Shown here piece by piece: positions 8,227-16,202 of a stretch of 36,363 bases of DNA. The stretch lies in assembly GCF_000523515.1 (NCBI RefSeq), contig NZ_AWRU01000006.1, forward strand, positions 473,260 to 509,622, read 5' to 3'. The notes below the pieces were generated by a model. It was given only the letters and a program-made list of their open reading frames with translations. It was not told the DNA's origin and did no database searches. This stretch comes from Pedobacter sp. V48. GTDB taxonomy: Bacteria; Bacteroidota; Bacteroidia; Sphingobacteriales; Sphingobacteriaceae. Position 1 is the first letter of the stretch. Each line of letters begins with the position of its first letter. Made by a program: the position numbers and the translations under genes.

Positions 8227-8523
8227 TTAAAGATTTTTAATCATCTTTTCTAACGCATCCAAGTGAGTTTTAAATGCTTGTCTACCCAGATCTGTAAGCA
8301 TATATGTAGTATTAGTTTTTTTTCCAATAAATGATTTTTGAACTTTTAAGTATTCCGCTTGTTCCAAAGTGTTAAGGTGGGAGGCGAGGTTGCCGTCTGT
8401 AAGTTCCAGCATTTGTTTCAGTTCATTAAAACTAATGCTATCATTTACAATCAGAATTGACATCACACCAAGTCTTATCCGACTATCAAATATCTTGTTA
8501 AGGGCTCCTATCGGGTTCTTCAT
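8227..8523 (-). CDS. Winged-helix transcriptional regulator (ArsR/MarR-like, HTH_34 type)
   Basis: A 98-aa DNA-binding protein. The core reads FDSRIRLGVMSILIVNDSIS, FNELKQMLELTDGNLASHLN (recognition-helix region) and LEQAEYLKVQKSF, then a wing with TNTTYMLTDLGRQAF. This is the layout of the small 'transcriptional regulator' winged-helix family common in Bacteroidota. There are no cysteine or histidine clusters to suggest metal sensing. Its ATG overlaps the upstream stop codon (TAATG), implying translational coupling with the six-TM gene. Palindromic sites A and B flank this pair, so it probably autoregulates the cluster. In related pairs the neighbouring membrane protein may transmit the signal, but that is inference. 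Confidence 0.85.
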   Translation of the reverse strand: MKNPIGALNKIFDSRIRLGVMSILIVNDSISFNELKQMLELTDGNLASHLNTLEQAEYLKVQKSFIGKKTNTTYMLTDLGRQAFKTHLDALEKMIKNL

Positions 8524-9152
8524 TATTTAGTCCTTTCGTACTTAAAATACATTAGCAAACCATAAAAAATATGAAGCACACCAAAACCAAAGGCCCAGAA
8601 GTAGAGTCCGTATCCAATATTAAACATCGCAACCAATCCTAGTAGAACTTCGCAGAAACCGAGAAAGCGAATGTCTGTATAAGTATACTTACTTGCATTA
8701 ATCAAAGCCAGGCCATAAAATAACAAACAAGAAGGTGCTATTAAGCCATAAGTGCCAGGATGGGCCAGAAGAAGTCCAATGATAAATAAACCCCCGGCGA
8801 TTAGTGGAATTGCTAAGTTGATCAATAAATTTTTAGAGGTTCGGTCCCAGAATGGTAGTTTCTTTCTTCTGGTTTGTCTAAGTGTAAGGAGGAAACCGCC
8901 TATTAGCGCAACAACAAGTACTCCCAGGCCAATTTTAATTAAATTGGCTTCCAGATCATCCTGTGTAAAACCATATTCATAAGTGCCATTTACACTATTT
9001 ACTATTTCTAAATGAGCAAGGTAAGCACCCACCAGTGCAGTAAAACCAGCAAAAACTCCTGATAACCCACTTAAAGAAATAAATCTTGATGAACGATCCA
9101 TCATTTTTTTGATGTCGTTCAATGCATTTAGCTGTTCTTCCTTGTTACTCAT
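8523..9152 (-). CDS. Six-TM membrane protein paired with a winged-helix regulator
   Basis: A 209-aa protein with a charged N-terminus (MSNKEEQLNALNDIKKMMDR) and about six hydrophobic segments: residues 26-48, 70-92, 108-130, 134-150, 160-180 and 182-202. No enzymatic motif is visible and I do not recognise a named family. It is the first gene of a minus-strand cluster and is coupled to the regulator gene by a TAATG overlap. A complete promoter (TTG-N19-TAACTTTG) that overlaps operator-like site B lies directly before its ATG. Confidence 0.75.
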   Translation of the reverse strand: MSNKEEQLNALNDIKKMMDRSSRFISLSGLSGVFAGFTALVGAYLAHLEIVNSVNGTYEYGFTQDDLEANLIKIGLGVLVVALIGGFLLTLRQTRRKKLPFWDRTSKNLLINLAIPLIAGGLFIIGLLLAHPGTYGLIAPSCLLFYGLALINASKYTYTDIRFLGFCEVLLGLVAMFNIGYGLYFWAFGFGVLHIFYGLLMYFKYERTK

Positions 9153-9202
9153 TTTAAAAGTACTTTGTTTTTCAAAGTTAAGCGATAAATCTGAACTTCC
9201 AA
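9151..9202 (-). promoter_or_regulatory. Promoter of the membrane/regulator cluster with operator-like site B
   Basis: On the minus strand: TTG (9202-9200), a 19-bp spacer, then TAACTTTG (9180-9173), a full match to the Bacteroidota promoter. The -7 box forms one arm of the palindrome CTTTG-TTTTT-CAAAG (9163-9177). A protein bound there would cover the -7 box and start site, which suggests repression. The 28 bp at 9151-9178 recur as site A. Confidence 0.65.
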
Positions 9203-9232
9203 GAAAAATTTAGGATTTTTTGTTGCATCATA

Positions 9233-9267
9233 TTTGTTTAACCTTGTGCTATGTTTTTGTAAGTTTG
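9233..9267 (+). promoter_or_regulatory. Promoter of the LolD-like operon
   Basis: TTTG (9233-9236), a 23-bp gap (long), then TAAGTTTG (9260-9267), a perfect -7 match. Only 5 bp separate the box from the ATG at 9273, so the transcript would have almost no leader. Confidence 0.5.
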
Positions 9268-9272
9268 CATTT

Positions 9273-9923
9273 ATGCTAAAAGCCACAGGTATAAAAAAAG
9301 CTTATGGAAATCTACCGATATTAAAAGGAGTAGATTTTGAGGTCAAAAAAGGCGAAATTGTAAGTATTATAGGTGCTTCGGGTGCGGGAAAAAGTACCTT
9401 GCTCCATATTTTGGGCACACTGGACAAGCCCGACGCTGGTACGGTAGAACTGAATGGTTCTAAAGTTAACAGGCTATCAGGCGAACTACTAAGTGTTTTT
9501 AGAAATAAGAATATCGGTTTTGTTTTTCAGTTCCATCATCTTTTACCTGAGTTTACTGCTCTTGAGAACATCTGTATCCCTGCATTTATAGCTAAGGTGC
9601 CTACAAAACAAGCAATGGCAAGGGCAACTGAGCTCCTTGAGCTTTTGGGTTTAAAGGATAGGGCAGATCATAAGCCTAATCAGTTATCTGGCGGCGAACA
9701 ACAGCGTATTGCTGTAGCAAGAGCACTGATAAATAATCCGGCAATTATTCTTGCTGATGAGCCATCCGGTAATTTGGATTCGGCAAACGCTAACTCACTA
9801 CATCAATTCTTTATTACCCTTAGAGATAATTTTAAACAGACTTTTGTGATTGTTACACATAATGAAGATCTGGCTAAGATTAGCGATAGGGTGGTTACAA
9901 TGAAAGACGGTTTAATTATTTAA
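9273..9923 (+). CDS. LolD-like ABC transporter ATP-binding protein
   Basis: A 216-aa ATPase when started at the ATG at 9273. The frame runs back to a TTG at 9234, but that would place the promoter inside the gene. Visible motifs: Walker [10 protein letters not shown] (34-42), Q-loop Q86, signature LSGGEQQR (138-145), Walker B IILADEP (158-164) and switch histidine H196 (VTHN). Size and motif spacing match the LolD/MacB/FtsE group, which drives lipoprotein release or mechanotransmission by partner permeases. No permease gene is nearby, so the partner must be encoded elsewhere. Three bases separate its stop from the next gene, which points to a shared operon with the pre-ATP-grasp and HAD-like genes. 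Confidence 0.88.
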   Translation: MLKATGIKKAYGNLPILKGVDFEVKKGEIVSIIGASGAGKSTLLHILGTLDKPDAGTVELNGSKVNRLSGELLSVFRNKNIGFVFQFHHLLPEFTALENICIPAFIAKVPTKQAMARATELLELLGLKDRADHKPNQLSGGEQQRIAVARALINNPAIILADEPSGNLDSANANSLHQFFITLRDNFKQTFVIVTHNEDLAKISDRVVTMKDGLII

Positions 9924-9926
9924 ATT

Positions 9927-10256
9927 TTGAAGATATTAATAACGGGAGGGAAATCTGCTCAGTCGCTAAAACTGATTAAAACTTTTGCAGATGATAATAT
10001 TGTACTGGCTGATTATGGGGATATGCCTTCTTTTCCATCTGCACGATACTATTTTATTTCTTTAGGAGCGCGAAATGATGAAATTATAGCCCATAATTTG
10101 TTAAATCATTGCCTCAACGAGGGGGTAGATGCGGTTTTACCTTTACATGAATTTGAGATTGCCGATATATTAAAGTCGAAGGTGCTTTTTGAGGAGTTTA
10201 ATATTCATGTGCTAATGCCCGAAAAAGATCAGATCATCCACTTAACTAATATTTAA
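9927..10256 (+). CDS. Stand-alone pre-ATP-grasp-like domain protein
   Basis: A 109-aa protein that starts with TTG at 9927; no ATG gives a fuller protein, and MKILITGGKSAQSLKLIKTF at the start is a typical Rossmann-like beta-alpha opening. It resembles the N-terminal pre-ATP-grasp domain of carbamoyl-phosphate-synthase-like ATP-grasp ligases (a GG loop near residue 7, then NIVLADYGDMPSFPSARYYF, then GVDAVLPLHEFEIADI). The ATP-grasp catalytic domain that normally follows is missing: the frame ends after IIHLTNI. Its stop overlaps the next ATG (TAATG). It may be a remnant, or a separated subunit working with a partner. The function is unknown. Confidence 0.6.
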   Translation: MKILITGGKSAQSLKLIKTFADDNIVLADYGDMPSFPSARYYFISLGARNDEIIAHNLLNHCLNEGVDAVLPLHEFEIADILKSKVLFEEFNIHVLMPEKDQIIHLTNI

Positions 10257-10870
10257 TGGCATTTGAACATTATTTAAAAAACAAGCAAGCATTTGTTTTT
10301 GAACTGGATGATGTCCTTTATCCCCAGAAGGATTACTTGCTACAGGTTTATTATTTATTCGCTCAATTTATAGAATATGCAGAGCAAACGAGCGCTGATG
10401 AAATTCTTAAAAGTATGCAGCAAACATACTTTGCAACAGGTAGCGAGGATATTTTCGAGAAAACAGCAGCCCAACTTGATATACCGTTAAAGTATAAAGT
10501 GAATTTTGATTTGCTTTTCTTAAGCGCACGCTTGCCCTTAAAGCTATTGATGTTTAATGATATGCTTAGCTTGCTGCAGGAGATCACTGTTGAACGTAAG
10601 CAAATATTTATATTCACCAATGGCGATCCTATGGTGCAGCTGAATAAGATTAAGCAAATGGAATGGCAGGGATTAGAAAGCTATCTTACTGTTTATTTTG
10701 CTGCCGAAACGGCCTTTAAGCCTTCTCCAGACGGGATTCAATTGATTTTGGATAAGCATAATTTAAAGAAAGAAGCTGTACTGATGGTTGGTAAGCTTAA
10801 ACTAGATGAAGAATGTGCTATAAATGCAGGGGTTGATTATTTGAATGTTGATAAACTATTAGTATCTTGA
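10256..10870 (+). CDS. Divergent HAD-like protein lacking the usual nucleophile
   Basis: A 204-aa HAD-superfamily fold of the kind seen in pyrimidine 5'-nucleotidase or phosphoglycolate-phosphatase-like proteins. Motif I reads FELDDVLYP, where the nucleophilic Asp of DxDxT/V is replaced by Glu (E16), while D18 is kept. Motif II has T121 (IFIFTNGDP) and motif III K155 (AFKPSPDG). Motif IV reads VGKLKLDEE: the first acidic residue is Lys (K180) and D184 is kept. These changes suggest weak or no phosphatase activity, perhaps a binding role. It is translationally coupled to the pre-ATP-grasp gene (TAATG). Confidence 0.75.
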   Translation: MAFEHYLKNKQAFVFELDDVLYPQKDYLLQVYYLFAQFIEYAEQTSADEILKSMQQTYFATGSEDIFEKTAAQLDIPLKYKVNFDLLFLSARLPLKLLMFNDMLSLLQEITVERKQIFIFTNGDPMVQLNKIKQMEWQGLESYLTVYFAAETAFKPSPDGIQLILDKHNLKKEAVLMVGKLKLDEECAINAGVDYLNVDKLLVS

Positions 10871-10916
10871 TTACGTTTATACCTCCGAACCGGGTGTTGG
10901 TGATAAAATTATTTAA

Positions 10917-12485
10917 ATGAAAAATAGCCTTGTAAAAAATTACGTAATTGGTTCGGTGTTGGGGATTTGCATGGTATTTAGTGCATGTAAAAAAAATAAA
11001 ACTACACCTGATCCAGAACCGCAGGATACGCAAAATACCAAACAAACTCCTACAACAAATAGGGTAGATCTGACAAATGATTCCTTATTTCTATATGCTA
11101 AGGAAGTTTATTTCTGGAATGAATCCTTACCTACATACGATGCGTTTGAGCCGCGACAATATAGTGCTAACGGCGGAACAAACCTCGAAAAGTACGAGGC
11201 TAACTTATTTAATATAGTTAAGGCGTCAAAATCTCCCGATTATATAAGTAATGAACCAGACCCTAAGTATTCCTATATTTTCGATAAAGCCGATAAAAAC
11301 CCTACTGCAAGTATACCTGGTACAAAGTTGTCAGTTGACTTGGAAGGAAACGGAAACGATGTAGGAATAAGATTCGGGTATTTTGGGCCAGATAATTTTC
11401 ATTATTCAATTTATGTTACTGCCGTTTATTCAAACTCTCCCGCATCTAAAGCTGGTTTTAAAAGAGGTGATGAAATTACATCTATAAACGGGGTTACCTA
11501 TGGAACTAATTTTAATGGAGAAATAGATGAAATCCAAAGTGCAATTGAAGGAGCCACGGTAACCCTTGCAGGAAAAAAGGGAAGTGTAAGTTTCACTAAA
11601 ACACTTAATAAGAGCGTATATAAGAGCAGTCCTATATATAAAGACACTGTTTTTACAGCCAACAGTAAAAAGTTAGGTTATTTGGCCTATGCAAGGTTCT
11701 CAAATAAAGAAAATTCTGAAAGTGCACTAACCACAGTGTTCAATAATTTCGCTGCTAAAGGAGTAACCGATCTTATTGTTGACTTACGATATAATGGTGG
11801 TGGTTACATAAGTACAGCACAACACCTTATTAATCTTATTGCGCCTGCCGGTACTTCGGGTGTGATGTTCACGGAGCATTATAATTCCACAATGCAGAAC
11901 AAAAAAGCTACGATATTAAAGAATCAGCCCGCTGTTAATGATGATGGGCAGGCCGTTGGGACATATTTTGATGATGATTATTCTGTAAGTGGTAATACAA
12001 CAACATTTCAAAAGAAGGGAAACTTGAATAGCGTGAAAAATGTGGTGTTTATTGTTTCGAAGGGCACAGCTTCTGCTAGCGAACTTGTAATAAACAGTCT
12101 TAAGCCACACATGACGGTTAAATTGGTAGGAGATACTACTTATGGTAAGCCGGTTGGTTTTTTCCCTATAACCCTGGAGAACAAGTACGACGTTTACTTC
12201 TCAATGTTTGAAACTAAAAACTCTGCGGGTGTCGGGGGCTATTATGCTGGATTAGATCCAGATGTAGAGGGGTATGAGTTTGCATTGGGAGGTGTGATGT
12301 ACGATTTTGGTAATCCTAACGACGATTGTACTGCAGAGGCCATTAAACTTTTGGTTCCAAACACAGCAGTTGCCAGCCAGGGAAAAGTAGGTGCCACTGC
12401 AGATAGAACTAAATCAACACGTTTACATGCACTTGGAGGTAAATCAAGTGGTGAGTTTGTTGGGATGATTGAAAACCGAAAATAA
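10917..12485 (+). CDS. S41-family peptidase, lipoprotein
   Basis: A 522-aa predicted lipoprotein: the signal peptide ends in the lipobox VFSAC, with C24 as the lipidated residue, followed by a Lys/Thr/Pro-rich linker. A PDZ-like domain covers about residues 140-225 (SPASKAGFKRGDEITSINGV). The C-terminal tail-specific protease domain has ARFSNKE, DLIVDLRYNGGGYISTA and GTASASELVINSLK. By analogy with CtpA/Prc, S386 and K411 (25 residues apart) form the Ser/Lys dyad. It probably acts at the outer membrane on peptides or misfolded proteins. It starts 46 bp after the HAD-like gene and ends 7 bp from the convergent M28 gene, with no terminator visible. Confidence 0.9.
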   Translation: MKNSLVKNYVIGSVLGICMVFSACKKNKTTPDPEPQDTQNTKQTPTTNRVDLTNDSLFLYAKEVYFWNESLPTYDAFEPRQYSANGGTNLEKYEANLFNIVKASKSPDYISNEPDPKYSYIFDKADKNPTASIPGTKLSVDLEGNGNDVGIRFGYFGPDNFHYSIYVTAVYSNSPASKAGFKRGDEITSINGVTYGTNFNGEIDEIQSAIEGATVTLAGKKGSVSFTKTLNKSVYKSSPIYKDTVFTANSKKLGYLAYARFSNKENSESALTTVFNNFAAKGVTDLIVDLRYNGGGYISTAQHLINLIAPAGTSGVMFTEHYNSTMQNKKATILKNQPAVNDDGQAVGTYFDDDYSVSGNTTTFQKKGNLNSVKNVVFIVSKGTASASELVINSLKPHMTVKLVGDTTYGKPVGFFPITLENKYDVYFSMFETKNSAGVGGYYAGLDPDVEGYEFALGGVMYDFGNPNDDCTAEAIKLLVPNTAVASQGKVGATADRTKSTRLHALGGKSSGEFVGMIENRK

Positions 12486-12492
12486 CCCTCAC

Positions 12493-13425
12493 TTAATTTA
12501 TTGTTTTCTTTTCGTTAATTACTGATTTCAAATAAAGCTGATGGTCCAGCCTTTGGGTTATTTCAAGGATTGCCTCACTTGCATTGGTGAAAAATGCAGG
12601 ATTGATGTTTTTAAACTCGTCAGTAGCTTTATGATAGTCCTTGTGATCTTCCACTCCGAAATAAATAAAGGGTATGTCTTTGTCATTAAAAGCCGAGTGA
12701 TCACTTTGATTTGTCCAGTCGTTGCTACCCAGTTTTGGGTCATCATGACCTAAGATTATTTTTATTTTAGAATTCTTGCTAAAAACAGATGGTTTTAACT
12801 GAGGGTATTTAAAGGTGCCACAAGCATAAAGCTCACCTTTGTCGTTGTGGCTCACCATATCCATGTTTATATTGAGTTTGATATTCTCAAGTTGAACGGG
12901 CGGATTTTTTATAAAGGCTTTGGCGCCCTGTAAACCTGCTTCTTCCGCATCAAATGCAGCAAAAATTAAAGTATGGTCGGGTTTATTCTTTATATAATGT
13001 GAGGCGAGCTTCAATAACGTAGCAATTCCCGAAGCATTATCATCGGCGCCATTGTAAATTTCATTGTTTATAATTCCGATATGATCATAATGGGCAGATA
13101 TAACTATTACATTTTTACTCTTCCCTTCTACATATGCCAGCAGATTTTTACCTTCAGTGGTGGTTCCTTTTTTGCCCGTAAAGGTAAATGGCATCTCATA
13201 GCCAGAAAATGTTGGTAAAGTTTTTAAACCAATTTCTTTAAATCGGGACACTATATAAACTCGTGCCATTTCGCCGCCTTTTGTTCCCGTTTTTCTCCCT
13301 TCATACGCATCGGAAGATAATACTTCTACATCTTTAAGTAGCTGACTTCCAGCTTGGGCATCTGTTTTTTTTACAGAACTACAGCTTAATAATAAACTAA
13401 GGAATAGTAAAGGGTAGAGTTTCAT
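12493..13425 (-). CDS. M28-family zinc aminopeptidase, lipoprotein
   Basis: A 310-aa predicted lipoprotein with lipobox LLLSC (C15). It has the two-zinc M28 ligand set: H112 and D114 region (ISAHYDHIG), D128 (GADDNASG), E161/E162 (FDAEEAG), D189 (NMDMVS) and H243 (NQSDHSAF). The family removes N-terminal residues from peptides, here probably at the cell surface or periplasm. A 122-bp spacer separates it from the divergent 88-aa gene. It is convergent with the S41 peptidase, a pairing of two exported peptidases. Confidence 0.92.
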   Translation of the reverse strand: MKLYPLLFLSLLLSCSSVKKTDAQAGSQLLKDVEVLSSDAYEGRKTGTKGGEMARVYIVSRFKEIGLKTLPTFSGYEMPFTFTGKKGTTTEGKNLLAYVEGKSKNVIVISAHYDHIGIINNEIYNGADDNASGIATLLKLASHYIKNKPDHTLIFAAFDAEEAGLQGAKAFIKNPPVQLENIKLNINMDMVSHNDKGELYACGTFKYPQLKPSVFSKNSKIKIILGHDDPKLGSNDWTNQSDHSAFNDKDIPFIYFGVEDHKDYHKATDEFKNINPAFFTNASEAILEITQRLDHQLYLKSVINEKKTIN

Positions 13426-13548
13426 TTTGTTACGATTGGTATATAATACTAAAGTAAAGATATAGAATGATATTTGTAACTCTTTTCATGTCCTATTGTT
13501 ATTTAAATAGATTAAATGCATATTTAAGTAAGAATAAGTCATAATACT

Positions 13549-13815
13549 ATGTTAGGGGAATTAATAGAAAAAGAATCAATAGATATCAGTAAAATCGTTT
13601 CAGCCGATCAGAATCACACAGAAGAATTAAGAGATAAGTTAAACTCCGCACAACGACTGGGGAACGAATTTAAATCAAAAGCGGATATTACATTTAACAC
13701 TACAGAAGGACCAAAAACAGTTAGTACTACCGTTTGGTCTGTTACTGAGAGATACCTTCAATTAAAGAGCGGAGTTCATATCCCACTAAGCAGCCTTATT
13801 GATATAGATTTCTAG
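13549..13815 (+). CDS. Hypothetical 88-aa protein
   Basis: A small soluble protein, ATG at 13549, with no signal peptide or membrane segment and no family I recognise. The N-terminal half is charged and helical (IEKESIDISKIVSADQNHTEELRDKLNSAQRLGNEF). The C-terminal half looks beta-rich (KADITFNTTEGPKTVSTTVW, then LKSGVHIPLSSLIDIDF). Its stop codon overlaps that of the convergent GAPDH gene within a single CTAG. Codon use resembles its neighbours, and the divergent spacer and clean ATG support a real gene. Confidence 0.65.
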   Translation: MLGELIEKESIDISKIVSADQNHTEELRDKLNSAQRLGNEFKSKADITFNTTEGPKTVSTTVWSVTERYLQLKSGVHIPLSSLIDIDF

Positions 13816-15254
13816 TAATAAGTTAGCCTAACGACGCCTGCAACTTTTTTGGCGAGACGGATAACCTGTCTGGTATAACCATATTCATTGTCATACCACA
13901 CATATATTACTACAGATTTGTTGTCTTTGGCCATAATTGTTGCAGGTCCATCTATAATAGCCGAATGACTATTGCCTATGAGGTCTGTGCTTACTAATTC
14001 ATTGGAAATTGAATATTCGATTTGTTCGGACAGATTCCCAAAAAGGGAGGCCTGTTTCAATATCTCGCCGATTTCTTCTTTTGATGATACTTTGTTTAGT
14101 GACAGATTTAATATGGCTAAGGATACGTTGGGTGTAGGAACACGTACCGCATTTCCTGTTAGTTTTCCTCCTAAATGAGGAAGTACTTTAGCTACAGCTC
14201 TATCTGCCCCTGTTTCGGTAATTACGAGATTTAATGCTGCGGCACGACCTCGCCGATATTTTTTATGGTAATTATCCAGTAGATTTTGATCGTTTGTGTA
14301 GGAATGTATTGTTTCTATATGTCCCTTTTCAATTCCAAAACAATCATCTATTAATTTTAATACAGGGACTATGGCATTAGTAGTGCACGATGCGTTAGAA
14401 AAGATGGTTTCCTTTGCAAAATCAATCTCTAAATCATTAATCCCTGCTACAATATTGGGTACATTACCCTTTGCCGGAGCAGTAAGTAATACCTTTGCTA
14501 TTCCTTTAGCTTGTAAGTGCCTGCTTAAGTCTTCCCGTTCACGAAAAATTCCTGTATTGTCAATTAGCAGGGCATCCTGAATTCCATAAACAGTATAATC
14601 TATGTCTTGCGGCTGTTCAGCTTCAACGAAATAAATGGTTTGTCCATTTATAATAAGTGCATGATTTTCAAAATCTTCAATTATAGTACCGTTAAATGGG
14701 CCATGAACAGAATCAGTGCGCATTAGTTCTGCTCTTTTAATGAGCTCTTCGTCGCTATGACCTCGGGTTACGATTGCACGCAGCCGTAATTGTTCTCCTT
14801 TTCCGGCCTGCAAAACTAATTCTCTTGCAGCTATGCGCCCAATACGGCCAAATCCAAACAATATTACATCCTTAGGTTTTAAGTTGATCTTATCTTTACC
14901 GATGTGTTTGTTGAGCTTGTCAATTACGAAATCCTGGATATTGGTGTTATTATCCTCAAGCCATTCGGTAGCTAATCTTCCTATGTCAATCCTGGAAGGG
15001 GCAAGGTTGCTATTTGCTATTGTTTTAGCTAATTCCAGTGTTTCATAAATGTTAATGTCTTTCCCACTAACTTCCTTGGCGTATTGATGGTAGGAAAGTA
15101 TCGCACTGCTACCTATGTCAAACAAAGGTTTTCTGAATAGTACCAGTTCAATTGATTTATCGAACCATAGCTGTCCTACAATATTGATTAATTGAATTGC
15201 CTTTTTTTCCTTTTCAATCCAGCTTTGAAACTCCGATTGGTACTTATTTAGCAT
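13812..15254 (-). CDS. gap: Glyceraldehyde-3-phosphate dehydrogenase, long form
   Basis: A 480-aa enzyme. The NAD-binding domain begins only at about residue 128 (ILFGFGRIGRIAAREL), so there is an extra helical N-terminal region of about 125 residues compared with the classic 330-aa GAPDH. Catalytic C290 sits in SNASCTTNAIVP and the partner H320 in IETIHSYTNDQ; the end has VWYDNEYGYTRQVI. It oxidises glyceraldehyde 3-phosphate with phosphate and NAD(P)+. Long-form GAPDHs of this kind are known in Bacteroidota and some proteobacteria. The role of the extension is not clear from sequence. It starts 87 bp after rpoD, past a strong terminator, so it probably has its own promoter. Confidence 0.93.
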   Translation of the reverse strand: MLNKYQSEFQSWIEKEKKAIQLINIVGQLWFDKSIELVLFRKPLFDIGSSAILSYHQYAKEVSGKDINIYETLELAKTIANSNLAPSRIDIGRLATEWLEDNNTNIQDFVIDKLNKHIGKDKINLKPKDVILFGFGRIGRIAARELVLQAGKGEQLRLRAIVTRGHSDEELIKRAELMRTDSVHGPFNGTIIEDFENHALIINGQTIYFVEAEQPQDIDYTVYGIQDALLIDNTGIFREREDLSRHLQAKGIAKVLLTAPAKGNVPNIVAGINDLEIDFAKETIFSNASCTTNAIVPVLKLIDDCFGIEKGHIETIHSYTNDQNLLDNYHKKYRRGRAAALNLVITETGADRAVAKVLPHLGGKLTGNAVRVPTPNVSLAILNLSLNKVSSKEEIGEILKQASLFGNLSEQIEYSISNELVSTDLIGNSHSAIIDGPATIMAKDNKSVVIYVWYDNEYGYTRQVIRLAKKVAGVVRLTYY

Positions 15255-15281
15255 GCCGTTAAATTTGGTTAGAACGTCACA

Positions 15282-15323
15282 AAAGTAAAAAAGATCGGGT
15301 ACATACCCGATCTTTTTTACTTT
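15282..15323. terminator. Terminator of rpoD: 20-bp perfect inverted repeat
   Basis: Arms AAAGTAAAAAAGATCGGGTA (15282-15301) and its exact complement (15304-15323) with a 2-nt centre. The real RNA loop would be slightly larger. It lies just after the minus-strand rpoD stop, and the A/T tracts on both sides give U-runs in either direction. Confidence 0.9.
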
Positions 15324-15341
15324 AAAATATTTTTTAATCTC

Positions 15342-16202
15342 TTATCCTAAATAAGATTTTAAGATTTTGCTACGTGACGTATGACGCAAACGCTGAAGTG
15401 CTTTATCTTTTATCTGACGTACACGTTCACGGGTTAAATTGAACTTCTCTCCAATCTCTTCAAGAGATAGGGGATGATTTGTACTCAATCCAAAGAAAAG
15501 AACAATAATTTCACGTTCTCTTTCTGTTAAAGTAGACAATGAACGTTTAATTTCTTCCGAAAGCGATTCGTTTATAAGACTGCTATCTGTATTTGGTTCA
15601 TGGTTTTCCAACACATCTAGTAGTGTATTTTCTTCACCCTGAACAAATGGAGCATCCATGGATACGTGTCTTCCTGAGTTACTTAACGTGTCAGAAATCT
15701 TATCAACAGTTGTTTCCAGTATATCCGCCAATTCTTCCGGAGATGGCTCGCGCTCATATTCCTGCTCTAATTTTGAGAAGGCTTTGCTAATTTTACTTAA
15801 AGATCCAACCTGGTTAAGGGGTAAACGTACTATACGACTTTGCTCAGCAATTGCCTGCAAAATAGACTGACGAATCCACCAAACAGCATATGAGATAAAT
15901 TTAAAACCTTTTGTCTCATCAAAACGCTTGGCAGCCTTAATTAAGCCTAGATTTCCTTCGTTAATTAAATCTCCTAAAGTTAAACCCTGGTTTTGATATT
16001 GTTTTGCTACCGAAACCACGAAGCGCAAATTGGTTTTAGTTAAACGTTCTAACGCAGCCTGATCGCCCTCACGTATTTTTCTTGCTAATATTACTTCTTC
16101 TTCCGCGGTAATTAAATCCACTTTACCAATTTCGTGAAGGTATTTGTCTAGAGATTGACTTTCGCGATTGGTAATCGATTGCGTGATTTTGAGTTGTCTC
16201 AT
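15342..16202 (-). CDS. rpoD: Primary RNA polymerase sigma factor (RpoD/SigA type)
   Basis: A 286-aa sigma-70 factor that directs core RNA polymerase to housekeeping promoters. Region 1.2 reads [20 protein letters not shown], region 2 has [20 protein letters not shown] and [14 protein letters not shown], region 3 has [15 protein letters not shown], and region 4 ends in the helix-turn-helix [20 protein letters not shown]. Region 1.1 and the long insert of E. coli RpoD are absent. This short form is the normal primary sigma of Bacteroidota (sigma-ABfr type), which recognises TTTG / TAnnTTTG promoters, as found repeatedly in this window. The start at 16202 gives the family's usual [15 protein letters not shown] opening. 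Confidence 0.96.
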   Translation of the reverse strand: MRQLKITQSITNRESQSLDKYLHEIGKVDLITAEEEVILARKIREGDQAALERLTKTNLRFVVSVAKQYQNQGLTLGDLINEGNLGLIKAAKRFDETKGFKFISYAVWWIRQSILQAIAEQSRIVRLPLNQVGSLSKISKAFSKLEQEYEREPSPEELADILETTVDKISDTLSNSGRHVSMDAPFVQGEENTLLDVLENHEPNTDSSLINESLSEEIKRSLSTLTEREREIIVLFFGLSTNHPLSLEEIGEKFNLTRERVRQIKDKALQRLRHTSRSKILKSYLG

